The position numbers and the translations under genes were made by a program. A stretch of DNA of 64,000 nucleotides from Zhuqueibacter pondensis. GTDB lineage: Bacteria; Zhuqueibacterota; Zhuqueibacteria; Zhuqueibacterales; Zhuqueibacteraceae. This document shows positions 1 to 9,314 of the stretch, piece by piece; position 1 is the first letter of the stretch; each line of letters begins with the position of its first letter. The stretch spans positions 65,819-129,818 of the forward strand of contig JAPDQK010000008.1 in NCBI GenBank assembly GCA_034505955.1, read 5' to 3'. A model generated the notes under the pieces. The model was not told the origin of the DNA, made no database searches, and saw only the letters and a program-made list of their open reading frames with translations.

Positions 1-55
1 GCGATGAAACCGTAACCCTTGGCATTGTTAAACCACTTGACTTTTCCCGTTTCCA
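1..55 (-). CDS. Cold-shock domain protein, 5' end only
   Basis: Read on the minus strand, the first 18 codons give METGKVKWFNNAKGYGFI and then run off the window. This is the canonical N-terminus of a CspA-type cold-shock protein: beta strand 1 (GKVKWFN) followed by the RNP1 RNA-binding motif K-G-Y-G-F-I. Family members are about 65-70 residue single-stranded nucleic acid chaperones acting in the cytoplasm on mRNA. The ATG at 53-55 is preceded by AAAGGG-type purines. The call rests on a strongly conserved motif; only the paralogue identity is open because the rest lies outside the window. Confidence 0.9.
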
Positions 56-416
56 TAAGAAACGCCCTTTCTCAAAAAATGACCTGACTCGTACAACCGG
101 CTTTTAGCCATTCGCAAACAAAAATCGCGGTGCATGGTGTATATAACAGTAACCATTTCCGCGATATTGAAGATCACTGCCGGCCCGGTCCCAAGAAAGG
201 ACGAACGGGTTCTTCTCCAGGCATGGCCAACGACAGCGGTATTGCAATTGCAAGGCGTAAAAAACGGTGTACTGTTATTTACGGCTTAAATTTAACAAAG
301 ATATTTTTAAAAAGCAACTTTAATTTTGTGCCGCAGGCCAGACGAAAATATCTTTCAATTCCACCTGAAAGCTGGGGAGATGCAGGGAATATTGTCGCAA
401 AAATTAAGCGACTTCA
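56..416. other. Intergenic region, no gene seen
   Basis: This stretch holds the upstream region of the cold-shock gene (minus strand) and the sequence after the stop codon of the regulator at 417. It contains an AT-rich part near 285-330 and no reading frame with family resemblance. Cold-shock genes often carry a long 5' leader, so part of it may be transcribed leader, but no clear promoter was found. Confidence 0.5.
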
Positions 417-3224
417 TCACCATCCTGTCGCTCTAGTTGGATTCTTGTCATTGTGGCGGGCCAGGAATTCCATACCGCCCATCAAACAACCCCCGAACAG
501 CAGCCCTTCCATCGCGCCCAGCGCAATTTGGGACGTGCGGCCGAAGTGCACTTCCCCAAAGAACGTGGCGAGCGGCTCCAGGCGGATTTGGGAATTGGCA
601 AATGAACGAGCGATCAGCTCGAGACTGGCACTGAAGAGATTACCCCCAATCGCGGTCAGTAAAATTCCGGCACAGAACCCACCACCGGCTGCACCCAAGA
701 TTCGTTGCCAGGGCCGGCCGCCGTTCAGTAATCGTCCGGTTAAAACCGCGCCCAGCGAGACGCCGACGCCAATCACTCCACCTTCAAACGCGCCGGTAAT
801 TTCCGTTGGGCGACATCCAAACAGTGCTTGCAGGGTATCCACACCCACAAGATGCGCACTCCAGGCGATCACCGCGCCACCCACCGCACCGCCAATAACT
901 GACCACCAACGGCCGTGGCGATAAGTGAGATGCGCCGCGGCAACCATTCCGAAACTGACCCCAAAACCACCGAGCGCGCTGATAAACAGACCAAGGCTGA
1001 TGAGTACGAGCATCAGCGAAATTGCTTCGAGCGCCGTGGCATGGCGGACTGTGGCCAGCGCCAGGCCGAGCATAAAACCGCCGATGATTCCAGCGGCTGC
1101 ACCACCCAATGTTCCGCTGATGCCTTGCCGGATAATCTCATTCCACTCCCGGCGCAACCGTACCCAGATCAGCGCCAAAACGATCATAACGCTGACATAT
1201 AACGGCAAGCGGGAAAAGGGTAACAAATGTCGATCATAATCGCGAATGAGCGCGAGACTCACGACGCGGCGAATGAGTCCGCTCTTCTCCTCCGTGGTTG
1301 AGGTGATCGTTGAGCCGCTATTCGAAACTATTTCTCCAGCGGCCTGCCCAAACCAGTCAGCGAGCGCGATGCTGGCAGCTTTTCTTACCATTAACGCGCG
1401 ATCCCATAACGACATGCGTCGCAACAAATCTTTGATCTCCGGATGGCGCAACCCCCGGCACGCTTCGATCACGCACAGACGCACGTTCGGGTCGGCATGT
1501 TGAGAGGCGGCCATGACCAGACGTGACAAGGAGGGGCTCGTGCGCACCAGCCACTGCGGCAGCGGTCGCGCGCGATGCAAAACGCTCATGGCCAGGAGAT
1601 CCGCCTCCTCGCCGCTCAGGCCGAGTTGCTCGCCAAACGGCAGGAGTAAATCGAGCGCGTCATCATCGATAATGAGCTGATGGATACGAAAATTTTCCAG
1701 CGCGCGCTCCAGCACACCACGCGCCCTTTTCAAGGACAGCTCCTCGTCTGTCAGCCAGCGCGAGACTTCAGGAAGCAGAAAGTCGTGCGCCAGCTCCAGC
1801 CATCCTTCACCATCCTGATTGCGGCAGCGTACCACGCGGGCGGCCACCAGCTCTTCAACAATGGCATGAATTTTCGCCTCCCCGTCCGCGATGCGATTGC
1901 TGAGGCGAGAATTCAGTTCGGCGATTCGGAGAACAAGTCTTTGTCCATCTGAGGAAATGAGCGCTTTGAGAATCTCTTTGGCAACACGCAAGTCCGCGGA
2001 TTTGAAATGACGCAACACCCGCCCCAAATATCCGGCGAGAATCTGCGACGCCGTGCCGAGCCTGTCATAAATGGCAGCAGTCAGCTTGCCCTCGGGACTT
2101 CTGGCATCATAAAGCTGATCACAAACGATTTGTAACTGTGGCGGATCGACACCATCCGCATCACTGAGGTCATTCAACAGGCGGGTGACCAGCTCGGCCT
2201 CGTACCGACAACCGGCCGCTTTTGCCGGCTCGGTGATCGCGCGGCTGGCTTGCTCACGGCTGAGTCGCATCAGGCGATACTCGTGGTGAAAGATCTCCGG
2301 GATCACACTTTTGAATTGACTCATTTCCGCCAGCAGGTCTTCACGCAGAACAAACACCAGGCGAAAGGGCCGGGCATCATTGCTGAATAATTTGCCAATG
2401 GTGTCAATAAACTGTTGCTGTCTGGGTTGCGTCAGCAACAGGAAAAAATCTTCAAACTGGTCGAGGAAGAAAATGATGGGATGGCCTGAAGTGTTTTTTT
2501 CGAGTACGGCGACCAGGTCTTCCAATTTGGACGCACTTTCAGGAGCGCCATCCCCGGCAGTCAGCGGTAAAAGTGCATTGACCATTTGCTGCAATGGGTC
2601 AGTGAAGCTGCGGATGGTAAAGACTAGATGTCCCTGGGTTTTGAGCCGGGGCATCAGACCGGCACGCACAATCGAGCTTTTTCCGACGCCGGAGCGCCCG
2701 TGCAATATGAAGGACCGGTGCGCCAGAATTTGTGAGCAAATCGTTTCGATTTCCGACTCTCTCCCGAAAAACAGCGGCGCATCCTGCTCGGTGTAATAAT
2801 CGAGAAATTTATAGGGCCGCCTCGCGCCGGTCTCTGTGACGACAGGCGAAATTGATGATTGCGAAGCAAGAGGTGGCGTCTCCTCCGTGCCAGCTTCGAC
2901 GGCATGGCCGATGAAAATATATCCGTGCTTGGGCACCGTTTTGATATAGCGCGGATTAGCCGCATGATCTCCAAGTTGCTTGCGAATCTCTTTGATGCAC
3001 TGCGTGAGCGCTGCGTCCGTCACAATGACGCCATTCCAGACCTCGTCAAAAATGCGTTGCTTTTCGACCAACTGCCCCCTGTGGCGCAGCAGCAACAACA
3101 GCACATCGAAGTACTTGGAGCTCAATGGTACAAGCTGTCCGCTCCGCCAAAGTTGGCGATTGCCGATATCGAGATAAATATCGTCGAAGCGATAACCTGC
3201 GACTTGTGTTTTTCCCCTGGTCAT
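417..3224 (-). CDS. Winged-helix / nSTAND ATPase / membrane regulator
   Basis: 935-residue multidomain protein. Residues about 8-106 form an OmpR/CadC-type winged helix (LSSKYFDVLLLLLRHRGQLV, then IKTVPKHGYIFIG). Residues about 140-480 form a novel-STAND NTPase with Walker A GRSGVGKSS (about 176-184) and Walker B IIFFLDQFEDFF (near 250). Residues about 575-650 look HEAT-like, and the C-terminal third has several glycine-rich hydrophobic segments that look like membrane spans. The combination suggests a signal-transducing transcription factor in which the ATPase gates DNA binding and the membrane part anchors or senses; that role is inference. The start lies after a weak GAGAAA purine run. It stands alone, transcribed away from the gene at 3545. 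Confidence 0.8.
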   Translation of the reverse strand: MTRGKTQVAGYRFDDIYLDIGNRQLWRSGQLVPLSSKYFDVLLLLLRHRGQLVEKQRIFDEVWNGVIVTDAALTQCIKEIRKQLGDHAANPRYIKTVPKHGYIFIGHAVEAGTEETPPLASQSSISPVVTETGARRPYKFLDYYTEQDAPLFFGRESEIETICSQILAHRSFILHGRSGVGKSSIVRAGLMPRLKTQGHLVFTIRSFTDPLQQMVNALLPLTAGDGAPESASKLEDLVAVLEKNTSGHPIIFFLDQFEDFFLLLTQPRQQQFIDTIGKLFSNDARPFRLVFVLREDLLAEMSQFKSVIPEIFHHEYRLMRLSREQASRAITEPAKAAGCRYEAELVTRLLNDLSDADGVDPPQLQIVCDQLYDARSPEGKLTAAIYDRLGTASQILAGYLGRVLRHFKSADLRVAKEILKALISSDGQRLVLRIAELNSRLSNRIADGEAKIHAIVEELVAARVVRCRNQDGEGWLELAHDFLLPEVSRWLTDEELSLKRARGVLERALENFRIHQLIIDDDALDLLLPFGEQLGLSGEEADLLAMSVLHRARPLPQWLVRTSPSLSRLVMAASQHADPNVRLCVIEACRGLRHPEIKDLLRRMSLWDRALMVRKAASIALADWFGQAAGEIVSNSGSTITSTTEEKSGLIRRVVSLALIRDYDRHLLPFSRLPLYVSVMIVLALIWVRLRREWNEIIRQGISGTLGGAAAGIIGGFMLGLALATVRHATALEAISLMLVLISLGLFISALGGFGVSFGMVAAAHLTYRHGRWWSVIGGAVGGAVIAWSAHLVGVDTLQALFGCRPTEITGAFEGGVIGVGVSLGAVLTGRLLNGGRPWQRILGAAGGGFCAGILLTAIGGNLFSASLELIARSFANSQIRLEPLATFFGEVHFGRTSQIALGAMEGLLFGGCLMGGMEFLARHNDKNPTRATGW

Positions 3225-3544
3225 TTTCTCACAACTTTCTCAGAGATCGCTCACGTTTCTTATATAAAACTTGTTTAGAATAAGTATGTTGCTACGAGCA
3301 CATTACGGAATCGTCGTTACAAAATCAAGAGTTTTCTTTATCCGGAAGTAATGCCTCAATTACGGTGGAGAAAAATGTCATTCTGAAAGACTGCGTCCGT
3401 AGGCTACGCCCGTGGGGAATCTTGTTTCAAACCAGCACTGTGCTTGATCGTAACAAGACTACGTCCGTAGGATGCCTCCGGCATGACAAATTAGTTTTCC
3501 ACCTATACCTGAGGCCATACATCCGGGAAAAATATGGTGAAAAG
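3225..3544. other. Intergenic region carrying a palindromic repeat
   Basis: The divergent region between the nSTAND regulator and the small membrane protein. Its main content is the TGTCAT...ATGACA repeat at 3376-3488. An open frame continues upstream of 3545 in frame with the next gene, but it is made of repeat sequence and is not counted as coding. Confidence 0.6.
3376..3488. repeat. TGTCAT/ATGACA-bounded intergenic repeat, copy 1
   Basis: The segment begins TGTCATTC and ends GCATGACA, and holds GACTGCGTCCGTAGG and GACTACGTCCGTAGG with CTACGCCCG between. Related segments occur at 13569, 13715, 26519 and 55569, all outside genes and all with the same complementary ends. This looks like a dispersed palindromic (REP/MITE-like) family without coding capacity. 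Confidence 0.7.
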
Positions 3545-3895
3545 ATGGCAAGCGAAAAAGTTCACGATTGGCTGTCTGCCGGGCTTGCGGTCATGCTCGG
3601 TTTTTTCACGGCATATATTGATTCTCTAGGCGGCGATTTTCATCTGTTCGTCACTGGATTATTGCTCATTTTTTTCGGGGCGATTTTAGGCTTCATGCAG
3701 CCCCAGCGGGCATGGCGATGGGCATTGATCACCGGCGGCTGCGTGTACAGCATTTTTTTCATTTGCCGGCATTTCGACTCGTTGGGTTTGAATCTCCTCA
3801 AGGCGGTGCCGACTTTTATTCCCGCCTTCCTCGGTGTTTATGCCGGAGTATTCCTGCGTAAAACCGGCTTCAAACTGCGGGCGCGAGCTTCATAA
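3545..3895 (+). CDS. Small integral membrane protein, unknown function
   Basis: 116 residues starting MASEKVHDWLSAGLAVML. Four hydrophobic segments are visible (about residues 10-28, 33-52, 58-76 and 85-105), joined by short polar loops, with a basic tail (RKTGFKLRARAS). No enzymatic motif is seen and the family is not recognised. The frame is open further upstream, but that part is repeat DNA and the ATG at 3545 gives a protein beginning just before the first membrane span. It precedes uppS by about 180 bases on the same strand; there is no evidence for a shared transcript. Confidence 0.6.
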   Translation: MASEKVHDWLSAGLAVMLGFFTAYIDSLGGDFHLFVTGLLLIFFGAILGFMQPQRAWRWALITGGCVYSIFFICRHFDSLGLNLLKAVPTFIPAFLGVYAGVFLRKTGFKLRARAS

Positions 3896-4079
3896 GCGGT
3901 CGCGCCGCAACCAATTTGGGTGGACGCAGATGAAATCTGATGGCCGGGGATTTTTGACCCGTGCCAATCTGTGAAAATCTGTGTTTCAGCATTTTCGTTC
4001 CACAAGGCGGAATGATGGTTCTTTCACGATAACACGACAGATTTTTTTGTTCAGCTTTCAGGATCGAGCAGGTTTCTCC

Positions 4080-4853
4080 ATGCAAAAAGGATATGATTCT
4101 CTTTCACGTCCAGCCGGGTTGCACGTCGCGATCATCATGGACGGCAACGGACGCTGGGCGACAACTCGTGGTCTTCCCCGCGTGGCCGGTCATCGGACTG
4201 GTGCGGAGGCGGCGCGCCGTATCATTGAAGCCGCGCCCAACCTGGGTATCACCACACTAACCCTCTACGCTTTTTCTTCGGACAACTGGCAACGTCCTCG
4301 TTACGAAGTCGAAACGCTCATGAAGCTGTTTAACAGTTATCTACAGACAGAGACCGACAGGTGCGTTGCCAACGGGGTAAAATTGAATGTCATCGGCCGG
4401 CGCGATCGGCTCCAATCGGCGCTGCGTGAAGCAATCGAAAGAGCCGAAGCTGCCACCGTGCGCGGCGAGGTGCTGCATTTGCGCGTCGCGATCGATTACT
4501 CGGCCCGTGACGCCATCTTGCGCGCCGCCGGCAGAGTCAATGGCACAAAAGATCTTTCGCGCGAATACTTTGCGCGCTTGATTGGCGAGGCCGATCACAC
4601 TGGTGGTTCCGCACCGGATGTCGATCTCCTCATCCGCACCGGTGGTGAACAGCGCTTGAGCGATTTTCTGTTGTGGGAATGCGCGTATGCCGAGCTGTAC
4701 TTTACCAAAAAGATGTGGCCGGATTTTACTCCGGATGATCTTGAAACCGCCATCAAAGAATTTCACTCTCGCCAACGCCGCTTTGGCCGTGTTCCCGAGG
4801 CCGAGCTTTTCATGCGCGCAGAGTACGAAGAACTGGCCGAGGTGTACGCCTGA
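4080..4853 (+). CDS. uppS: Isoprenyl transferase (undecaprenyl diphosphate synthase)
   Basis: 257 residues, the usual length for cis-prenyltransferases. The enzyme condenses isopentenyl diphosphate onto farnesyl diphosphate to make the C55 lipid carrier for peptidoglycan and surface polysaccharides, at the cytoplasmic membrane. Visible motifs are the catalytic HVAIIMDGNGRWA (Asp near residue 18), the GH pair in VAGHRTGAEAAR, the YAFSSDNWQRP segment and the C-terminal IRTGGEQRLSDFLLWE plus AYAELYF..K.WPDF. The start at 4080 (MQKGYDSLSRPAGLHV) fits the family; the frame is open further upstream but without homology. A membrane protein follows after 9 bases. Confidence 0.95.
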   Translation: MQKGYDSLSRPAGLHVAIIMDGNGRWATTRGLPRVAGHRTGAEAARRIIEAAPNLGITTLTLYAFSSDNWQRPRYEVETLMKLFNSYLQTETDRCVANGVKLNVIGRRDRLQSALREAIERAEAATVRGEVLHLRVAIDYSARDAILRAAGRVNGTKDLSREYFARLIGEADHTGGSAPDVDLLIRTGGEQRLSDFLLWECAYAELYFTKKMWPDFTPDDLETAIKEFHSRQRRFGRVPEAELFMRAEYEELAEVYA

Positions 4854-4862
4854 GATGATCTT

Positions 4863-5630
4863 ATGAGTGCAACGCAACGCTGGATACTCGTGGTTGTCTT
4901 CGCTGCGGCGATGGCGTGGTTCGAATCCGCGGCGGTGACGTATCTGCGGACTTTGGTTGATCGGGTCGAGCCGTATCAAGCCAATCCTTTGCCCATCGCG
5001 CCAAGATTGGGCGAAGCCGAGCTGATTCGCGAGATGGCAACATTGATCATGCTGGTCACCGTCGGCTGGCTGGCCGGAAACACGCGACGGACAAGATTCG
5101 GATACGTGATGATTGCCTTCGGCGTTTGGGATATCCTGTATTACGTTTTTCTCAAGATCATCGTTGATTGGCCACATTCAATCTTGGACTGGGATGTCCT
5201 TTTCTTACTGCCGTTACCGTGGTGGGGCCCGGTGATTGCGCCGGTGCTGGTCGCAGGGCTGATGATTATCGGCGGAACCTTGGTCACGCAGTTCAGTCAT
5301 CCGGATTATCCGATCTGGCCGGGGCGAGGCACGTGGATTCTCGGCTTGATCGGCGCGGCCTTGGCGTTGTTCGTTTTCATGTCCGATGCGATTCGCTCCA
5401 CCGGCGGCGGTATTGAGGCAATCCGGACAGCGTTGCCAACCTGGTTCAACTGGCCGCTGTTTATCATTGCGCTGGCGTTGATGGCCACTTCGATTATCGA
5501 CATGGTCAAGCAAATTTGGCAACGACACAAAAGCCAGGAAGGAATTACACTTGTTCCTGGCAGCATGCATTTCGGCGCACAGTCGTTGCTGCTGCTCCTG
5601 CTTTATAAAATCATCTCACGCGATACATAA
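4863..5630 (+). CDS. Polytopic membrane protein, unknown function
   Basis: 255 residues with about seven hydrophobic segments: residues 6-26, 58-74, 80-100, 113-138, 153-175, 193-212 and 232-248. There is no signal peptide, nucleotide-binding motif or transporter signature. A Trp/Pro-rich loop (PHSILDWDVLFLLPLPWWGP) lies between the third and fourth spans. The start codon is 9 bases after the uppS stop, so the two are probably cotranscribed. The family is not recognised; a link to envelope lipid metabolism is only suggested by position. Confidence 0.7.
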   Translation: MSATQRWILVVVFAAAMAWFESAAVTYLRTLVDRVEPYQANPLPIAPRLGEAELIREMATLIMLVTVGWLAGNTRRTRFGYVMIAFGVWDILYYVFLKIIVDWPHSILDWDVLFLLPLPWWGPVIAPVLVAGLMIIGGTLVTQFSHPDYPIWPGRGTWILGLIGAALALFVFMSDAIRSTGGGIEAIRTALPTWFNWPLFIIALALMATSIIDMVKQIWQRHKSQEGITLVPGSMHFGAQSLLLLLLYKIISRDT

Positions 5631-5758
5631 GCTCAACACGAAACCATTCTGCTGAGATTTTGAGCCGCCAATTTATTGTGCATTCTTCACGACTTGGCGG
5701 TTTTGCGGGCAGTTTTTCCAGATTTGATCTTGGTTCTTCCAGATTGGTTTCGAGCAGC

Positions 5759-6673
5759 CTACTTGATCAGGGTTGGATCCACATACGTTCCATACCGCGT
5801 GGCATTGCCCAGTCGCCAAAAATAATCATATAGCGTGCGGGAGATTTCCTTCATCGCCGCATCCGCCTCGTTGCCCATGCCATAGTTTTCCATGACCACC
5901 ACAATATAAGGTCTTTCCTTCAAGTGGACAATTGCCCATTCTGTGGCGACACCGGCAATCCCGCCTGGTTTGAACGCCACGGGAATATCCGCCGGCAGCG
6001 CGGATTTGATACCACCGGATTTCGGCTTTTTCAAAATTGCCAGAATCTCATCGCACACTTGTCGATTCAGAAACTCGCCGCGATAAAGAATCTCCATAAT
6101 GCGCGTGGCTTCTGCCGGCGTGGAAAGATTTTCCTTTCCCCTGCCGGAAGCCGCCGTGTCCAACATCCGGCGCTGCAAGCGAGTTTGTGCGAGGCCGAGT
6201 GACGACAAAGTCTTATTGACATTTTCCATTCCCACCAAATCGATGAGCATGTTGGTCGCCGTGTTGTCGCTGAGCACGATCATCAAAATGCCGAGATCAC
6301 GAATGCTGAGTTGGGAAGTATGATCGCCCAATTCAGACAAAACGCCGCTGCCGCCGACCTTGTGCACCTTATCCACCCAACGCAAATCCGTGAGCTTGAA
6401 TTTGCCCTCGCGCGCCTGCTTGTAAACTTCCATCAAAATCGGAATCTTGATGGCGCTGCCCTGCGGAAAAGGCAGGGTTTCGTTGATTGCGAAGCGCTCG
6501 CCGCTGGTGAGATCCAACGCCGATACTCCCATCGCACCACGAACATTACCGGCAATCTCGTGAAGTCGTGTTTCCGTTTTCTCGCGAACCAGTTTCCAAT
6601 TTTCCGGCTGGGCCCAAAGCGCTGGTGCCAAGCAGAAATAGAAATAGACTGTAAGCCATATGAGTCGTTTCAT
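5759..6673 (-). CDS. Class A beta-lactamase-fold serine hydrolase, exported
   Basis: 304 residues with a signal peptide (MKRLIWLTVYFYFCLAPALWAQ). The penicillin-recognising active-site elements are present: S-x-x-K as FPQGSAIKIPILMEVY, S-D-N as SDNTATNMLIDLVG, and a K-P-G in place of K-T/S-G (VAFKPGGIAGVATEW). The class A omega-loop Glu-166 pattern is not evident; only a GKENLSTP segment is seen near the TTP position. It could be a beta-lactamase or a cell-wall or peptide hydrolase of the Beta-lactamase2 family. The start at 6673 is chosen for its Shine-Dalgarno sequence (AAGGAGAAGG) and signal peptide. It is convergent with the membrane-protein gene. Confidence 0.8.
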   Translation of the reverse strand: MKRLIWLTVYFYFCLAPALWAQPENWKLVREKTETRLHEIAGNVRGAMGVSALDLTSGERFAINETLPFPQGSAIKIPILMEVYKQAREGKFKLTDLRWVDKVHKVGGSGVLSELGDHTSQLSIRDLGILMIVLSDNTATNMLIDLVGMENVNKTLSSLGLAQTRLQRRMLDTAASGRGKENLSTPAEATRIMEILYRGEFLNRQVCDEILAILKKPKSGGIKSALPADIPVAFKPGGIAGVATEWAIVHLKERPYIVVVMENYGMGNEADAAMKEISRTLYDYFWRLGNATRYGTYVDPTLIK

Positions 6674-7197
6674 TATTTCCTTCTCCTTTCCCATTGAAAT
6701 TGGGTGCTGCTTAAGATAACCGAGGCTAAATGCAGCAGTGTACGCTTCCATGTCCATCCGGTTGAATATTGAAAACTTAATCACATTTGAGAATTTTCAC
6801 CAGAGTTTTTTCAGAATTGAGAAAAAATTAACGAATTCCTTATTCAGATTGAACGTAAGTCTTTGATAATCCGTCTATCATCTGGTGCAGCTCTCGGCCT
6901 GATTCTTGCGTGAATCCAAACGAGCGGCATCTTTTAACTCCGATAATTCATGAGCCACATTTTCAGGCTTGAGCCAACCCCGTGAGATAACAAGCGTAAC
7001 AGCATCTCACTGGGTCGATTTATGCACCGCGTGAATTATCGGGGTTAAAGCAACAAATTCAGGACGCACTCGTAAAACGTCATCTGAATTTTGCAGTCGA
7101 ATCATCCGGATCAATTGTCATTTCTTGCCTCGGCCAAAGCAAACACATGAGTTACCGCTGACTCAAAATATTTAATTAAAATCAAGGAGAGGTGATT
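6674..7197. other. Intergenic region with MITE-like element
   Basis: The divergent region between the beta-lactamase-fold gene and the S46 peptidase. It holds the inverted-repeat element at 6935-7047 and AT-rich DNA likely to contain both promoters, though neither could be assigned. No coding sequence was seen. Confidence 0.5.
6935..7047. repeat. MITE-like element, TIR TAACYCCGATAATTCA, copy 1
   Basis: 113 bases bounded by TAACTCCGATAATTCA (6935-6950) and its complement TGAATTATCGGGGTTA (7032-7047), with one mismatch. A second, shorter copy with perfect 16-base ends lies at 34408-34496. The copies share CGATTTAYGCACYGCG next to the right end and an ATTTTCA.GCT segment near the left end, but differ in length inside. 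There is no coding capacity, so it resembles a non-autonomous transposable element. Confidence 0.75.
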
Positions 7198-9288
7198 ATG
7201 CAAAGCAGTCTTAGACGGTCACGCTTGGTGATCGTGCTGTTTGCAGTAATTTGTACCTTGGCTTTCATCGGCGCAGCAATGCCCGATGAAGGCATGTGGA
7301 CATTTGATAATCCGCCGCTGAAACAACTGAAGGAGAAGTATGGCTTCGAGCCGACACCGGAATGGCTGGATCATGTTCGGTTGTCTAGCGTGCGTTTCAA
7401 TGACGGCGGATCGGGCTCGTTTGTCAGCCCCAGAGGATTGGTATTGACCAACCATCACGTGGCACTCGGACAATTGCAAAAAGTCTCCACCCCACAGAAA
7501 AATTATGTTGCCGATGGATTTTTCGCAAAGACCGCAGCCGAAGAATTGAAATGCCCGGACCTCGAATTGAACGTGTTGATGTCGATGGAAAACGTGACCG
7601 CCCGCGTGCTGGCGGTGGTGAAACCGGGAATGGATGACAAGGCGGCATTGGAAGCGCGCAAAGCTGAGATTGCAAAAATTGAAAAAAAGAGTTTGGAGGC
7701 CACCGGCCTGCGCTCCGACGTGGTGACGCTTTATCAGGGCGGCGAGTATTGGCTGTATCGTTACAAGAAATACACCGATATCCGCCTGGTGTTTGCACCG
7801 GAGCAGCAAATCGCCTTTTATGGCGGTGATCCGGACAACTTCACCTACCCGCGTCACGATCTGGATATGGCGCTGTTTCGTGTCTATGAAAACGACAAGC
7901 CGGTCGAGAGCAAGCACTATCTGAAATGGAGTGCCAAAGGCGCGGCGGATGGCGAGCTGGTTTTTGTTTCGGGCCATCCCGGCTCCACCAACCGGTTGAG
8001 CACGGTGGCGCAACTTGAAATGCAGCGCGATTATTTCTATCCGCTCAACTTGCAAGCCCTCAAGCGCCGTCTGGAAGTCTTGCGCCGTTATTCCGCGCTC
8101 GGACCTGAAGAAGCGCGTCAGGCGGCGCGACAAATTTTCGGCATTGAAAACTCCATCAAAGCGATAACAGGCGAATACAATGGCTTGCTGGATAACAAGA
8201 TCTTTGAGAAGAAACAGAAAGAAGAGAGCGATTTCCGCGCGCAGGTGGCGAGCAAGCCGGAGTTGGAAAAAGAGTATGGCCAGGCGTGGGACATGATCGC
8301 CGTGGCTCAAAAGAAACAACTGGAAATGCTGAAGCCCCTGCGGTTCCGTTCGCTGCGTGGATCGAGCATGGCGAGCAATGCTCTGACAATCGTCCGGTAC
8401 GTTGCCGAAGTGAAAAAGCCCGATGGCCAGCGTCTTGATGGCTTTCATGATTCGCAGCTCGAATCGTTGAAGTTTCGCCTGTTCTCACCGGCGCCGGTTT
8501 ATCCACAGCTCGAGGAGATGATGCTGACGGATGGCTTGCAAGAGTCACTCGATGAGCTCGGGCCGAATGATCCATTCATCCAAGCCGTATTGAATGGCCG
8601 GTCTCCCGCAGAGGTGGCGAAAGAGCTGATCACCGGCACCAAGATGGGCGATCCGGCTTTCCGCAAATCATTAGTCGAAGGTGGTGAGGCTGCCGTAGCG
8701 GCCTCGACAGACCCGATGATTGTTGTGGCGCGTAAAATCGATCCGATTGGCCGTGAGCTGCGCAAATGGGTTGAAGACAACGTCGAGAGCGTGGCAACGA
8801 CAGCCAGCGAGAAAATCGGCAAGGCGCGTTTTGCGGTATATGGCAAGTCGGTAAATCCGGACGCTACTTTCACCCTGCGGCTTTCCTATGGTGTGGTGAA
8901 GGGCTACCCGATGAATGGCACCAAAGCGCCATCAAAGACGACTTTTTACGGGCTTTATGATCGCTACTACAGCTTCGATATGCAGCCGCCATTCCATTTG
9001 CCGCAACGCTATGTCGAGCGCAAAGACAAGCTCGATCTCTCCACGCCGTTGAATTTTGTCACCACCAATGACATCATTGGCGGCAATTCCGGCTCACCGG
9101 TGATCAACAAAAATGCCGAGCTGGTGGGTCTGGTTTTTGATGGCAACATCGAAAGCCTGGTTGGCCGCTTTGTGTACAATGAGGAGAACAACCGATGTGT
9201 GGCTGTACACAGCGCCGCGATGATCGAAGCGCTGCGCAAGCTCTACGATGCCGGTGCGCTGGCAGATGAGTTGCAAGGCATAAGGTGA
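7198..9288 (+). CDS. S46-family dipeptidyl peptidase (DPP7-like)
   Basis: 696 residues with an N-terminal signal peptide (MQSSLRRSRLVIVLFAVICT...). Family S46 enzymes are trypsin-fold serine exopeptidases that release dipeptides from the N-terminus of peptides in the periplasm or at the cell surface. The catalytic elements are LTNHHVALGQ (His, about 86-87), NFTYPRHDLDMALFRVY (Asp) and GGNSGSPVINKN (Ser, about 631). Eighteen residues after the Ser lies the Gly of VFDGNIES, the position that is Gly in DPP7 and Arg in DPP11; this predicts preference for hydrophobic rather than acidic P1 residues. ATG 7198 is preferred over GTG 7192 because AAGGAG lies 8 bases upstream of the ATG. A strong bidirectional terminator follows. 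Confidence 0.93.
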   Translation: MQSSLRRSRLVIVLFAVICTLAFIGAAMPDEGMWTFDNPPLKQLKEKYGFEPTPEWLDHVRLSSVRFNDGGSGSFVSPRGLVLTNHHVALGQLQKVSTPQKNYVADGFFAKTAAEELKCPDLELNVLMSMENVTARVLAVVKPGMDDKAALEARKAEIAKIEKKSLEATGLRSDVVTLYQGGEYWLYRYKKYTDIRLVFAPEQQIAFYGGDPDNFTYPRHDLDMALFRVYENDKPVESKHYLKWSAKGAADGELVFVSGHPGSTNRLSTVAQLEMQRDYFYPLNLQALKRRLEVLRRYSALGPEEARQAARQIFGIENSIKAITGEYNGLLDNKIFEKKQKEESDFRAQVASKPELEKEYGQAWDMIAVAQKKQLEMLKPLRFRSLRGSSMASNALTIVRYVAEVKKPDGQRLDGFHDSQLESLKFRLFSPAPVYPQLEEMMLTDGLQESLDELGPNDPFIQAVLNGRSPAEVAKELITGTKMGDPAFRKSLVEGGEAAVAASTDPMIVVARKIDPIGRELRKWVEDNVESVATTASEKIGKARFAVYGKSVNPDATFTLRLSYGVVKGYPMNGTKAPSKTTFYGLYDRYYSFDMQPPFHLPQRYVERKDKLDLSTPLNFVTTNDIIGGNSGSPVINKNAELVGLVFDGNIESLVGRFVYNEENNRCVAVHSAAMIEALRKLYDAGALADELQGIR

Positions 9289-9314
9289 TCCGAGTTATTG
9301 GCAGCACATCAAAA

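Noticed and set aside
3365..3544. N-terminal extension of the small membrane protein
   Set aside because: The extension is translated repeat DNA (the TGTCAT/ATGACA element) and ends just before a plausible ATG.
4915..4945. tRNA-like word ggttcgaatcc
   Set aside because: It lies within the coding frame of the membrane protein at 4863, and no acceptor or anticodon arms can be formed around it.
7219..8448. A 409-codon open frame antisense to the S46 peptidase
   Set aside because: Low-complexity His/Gln/Arg-rich translation, no start signal, and the sense strand encodes a clear peptidase.
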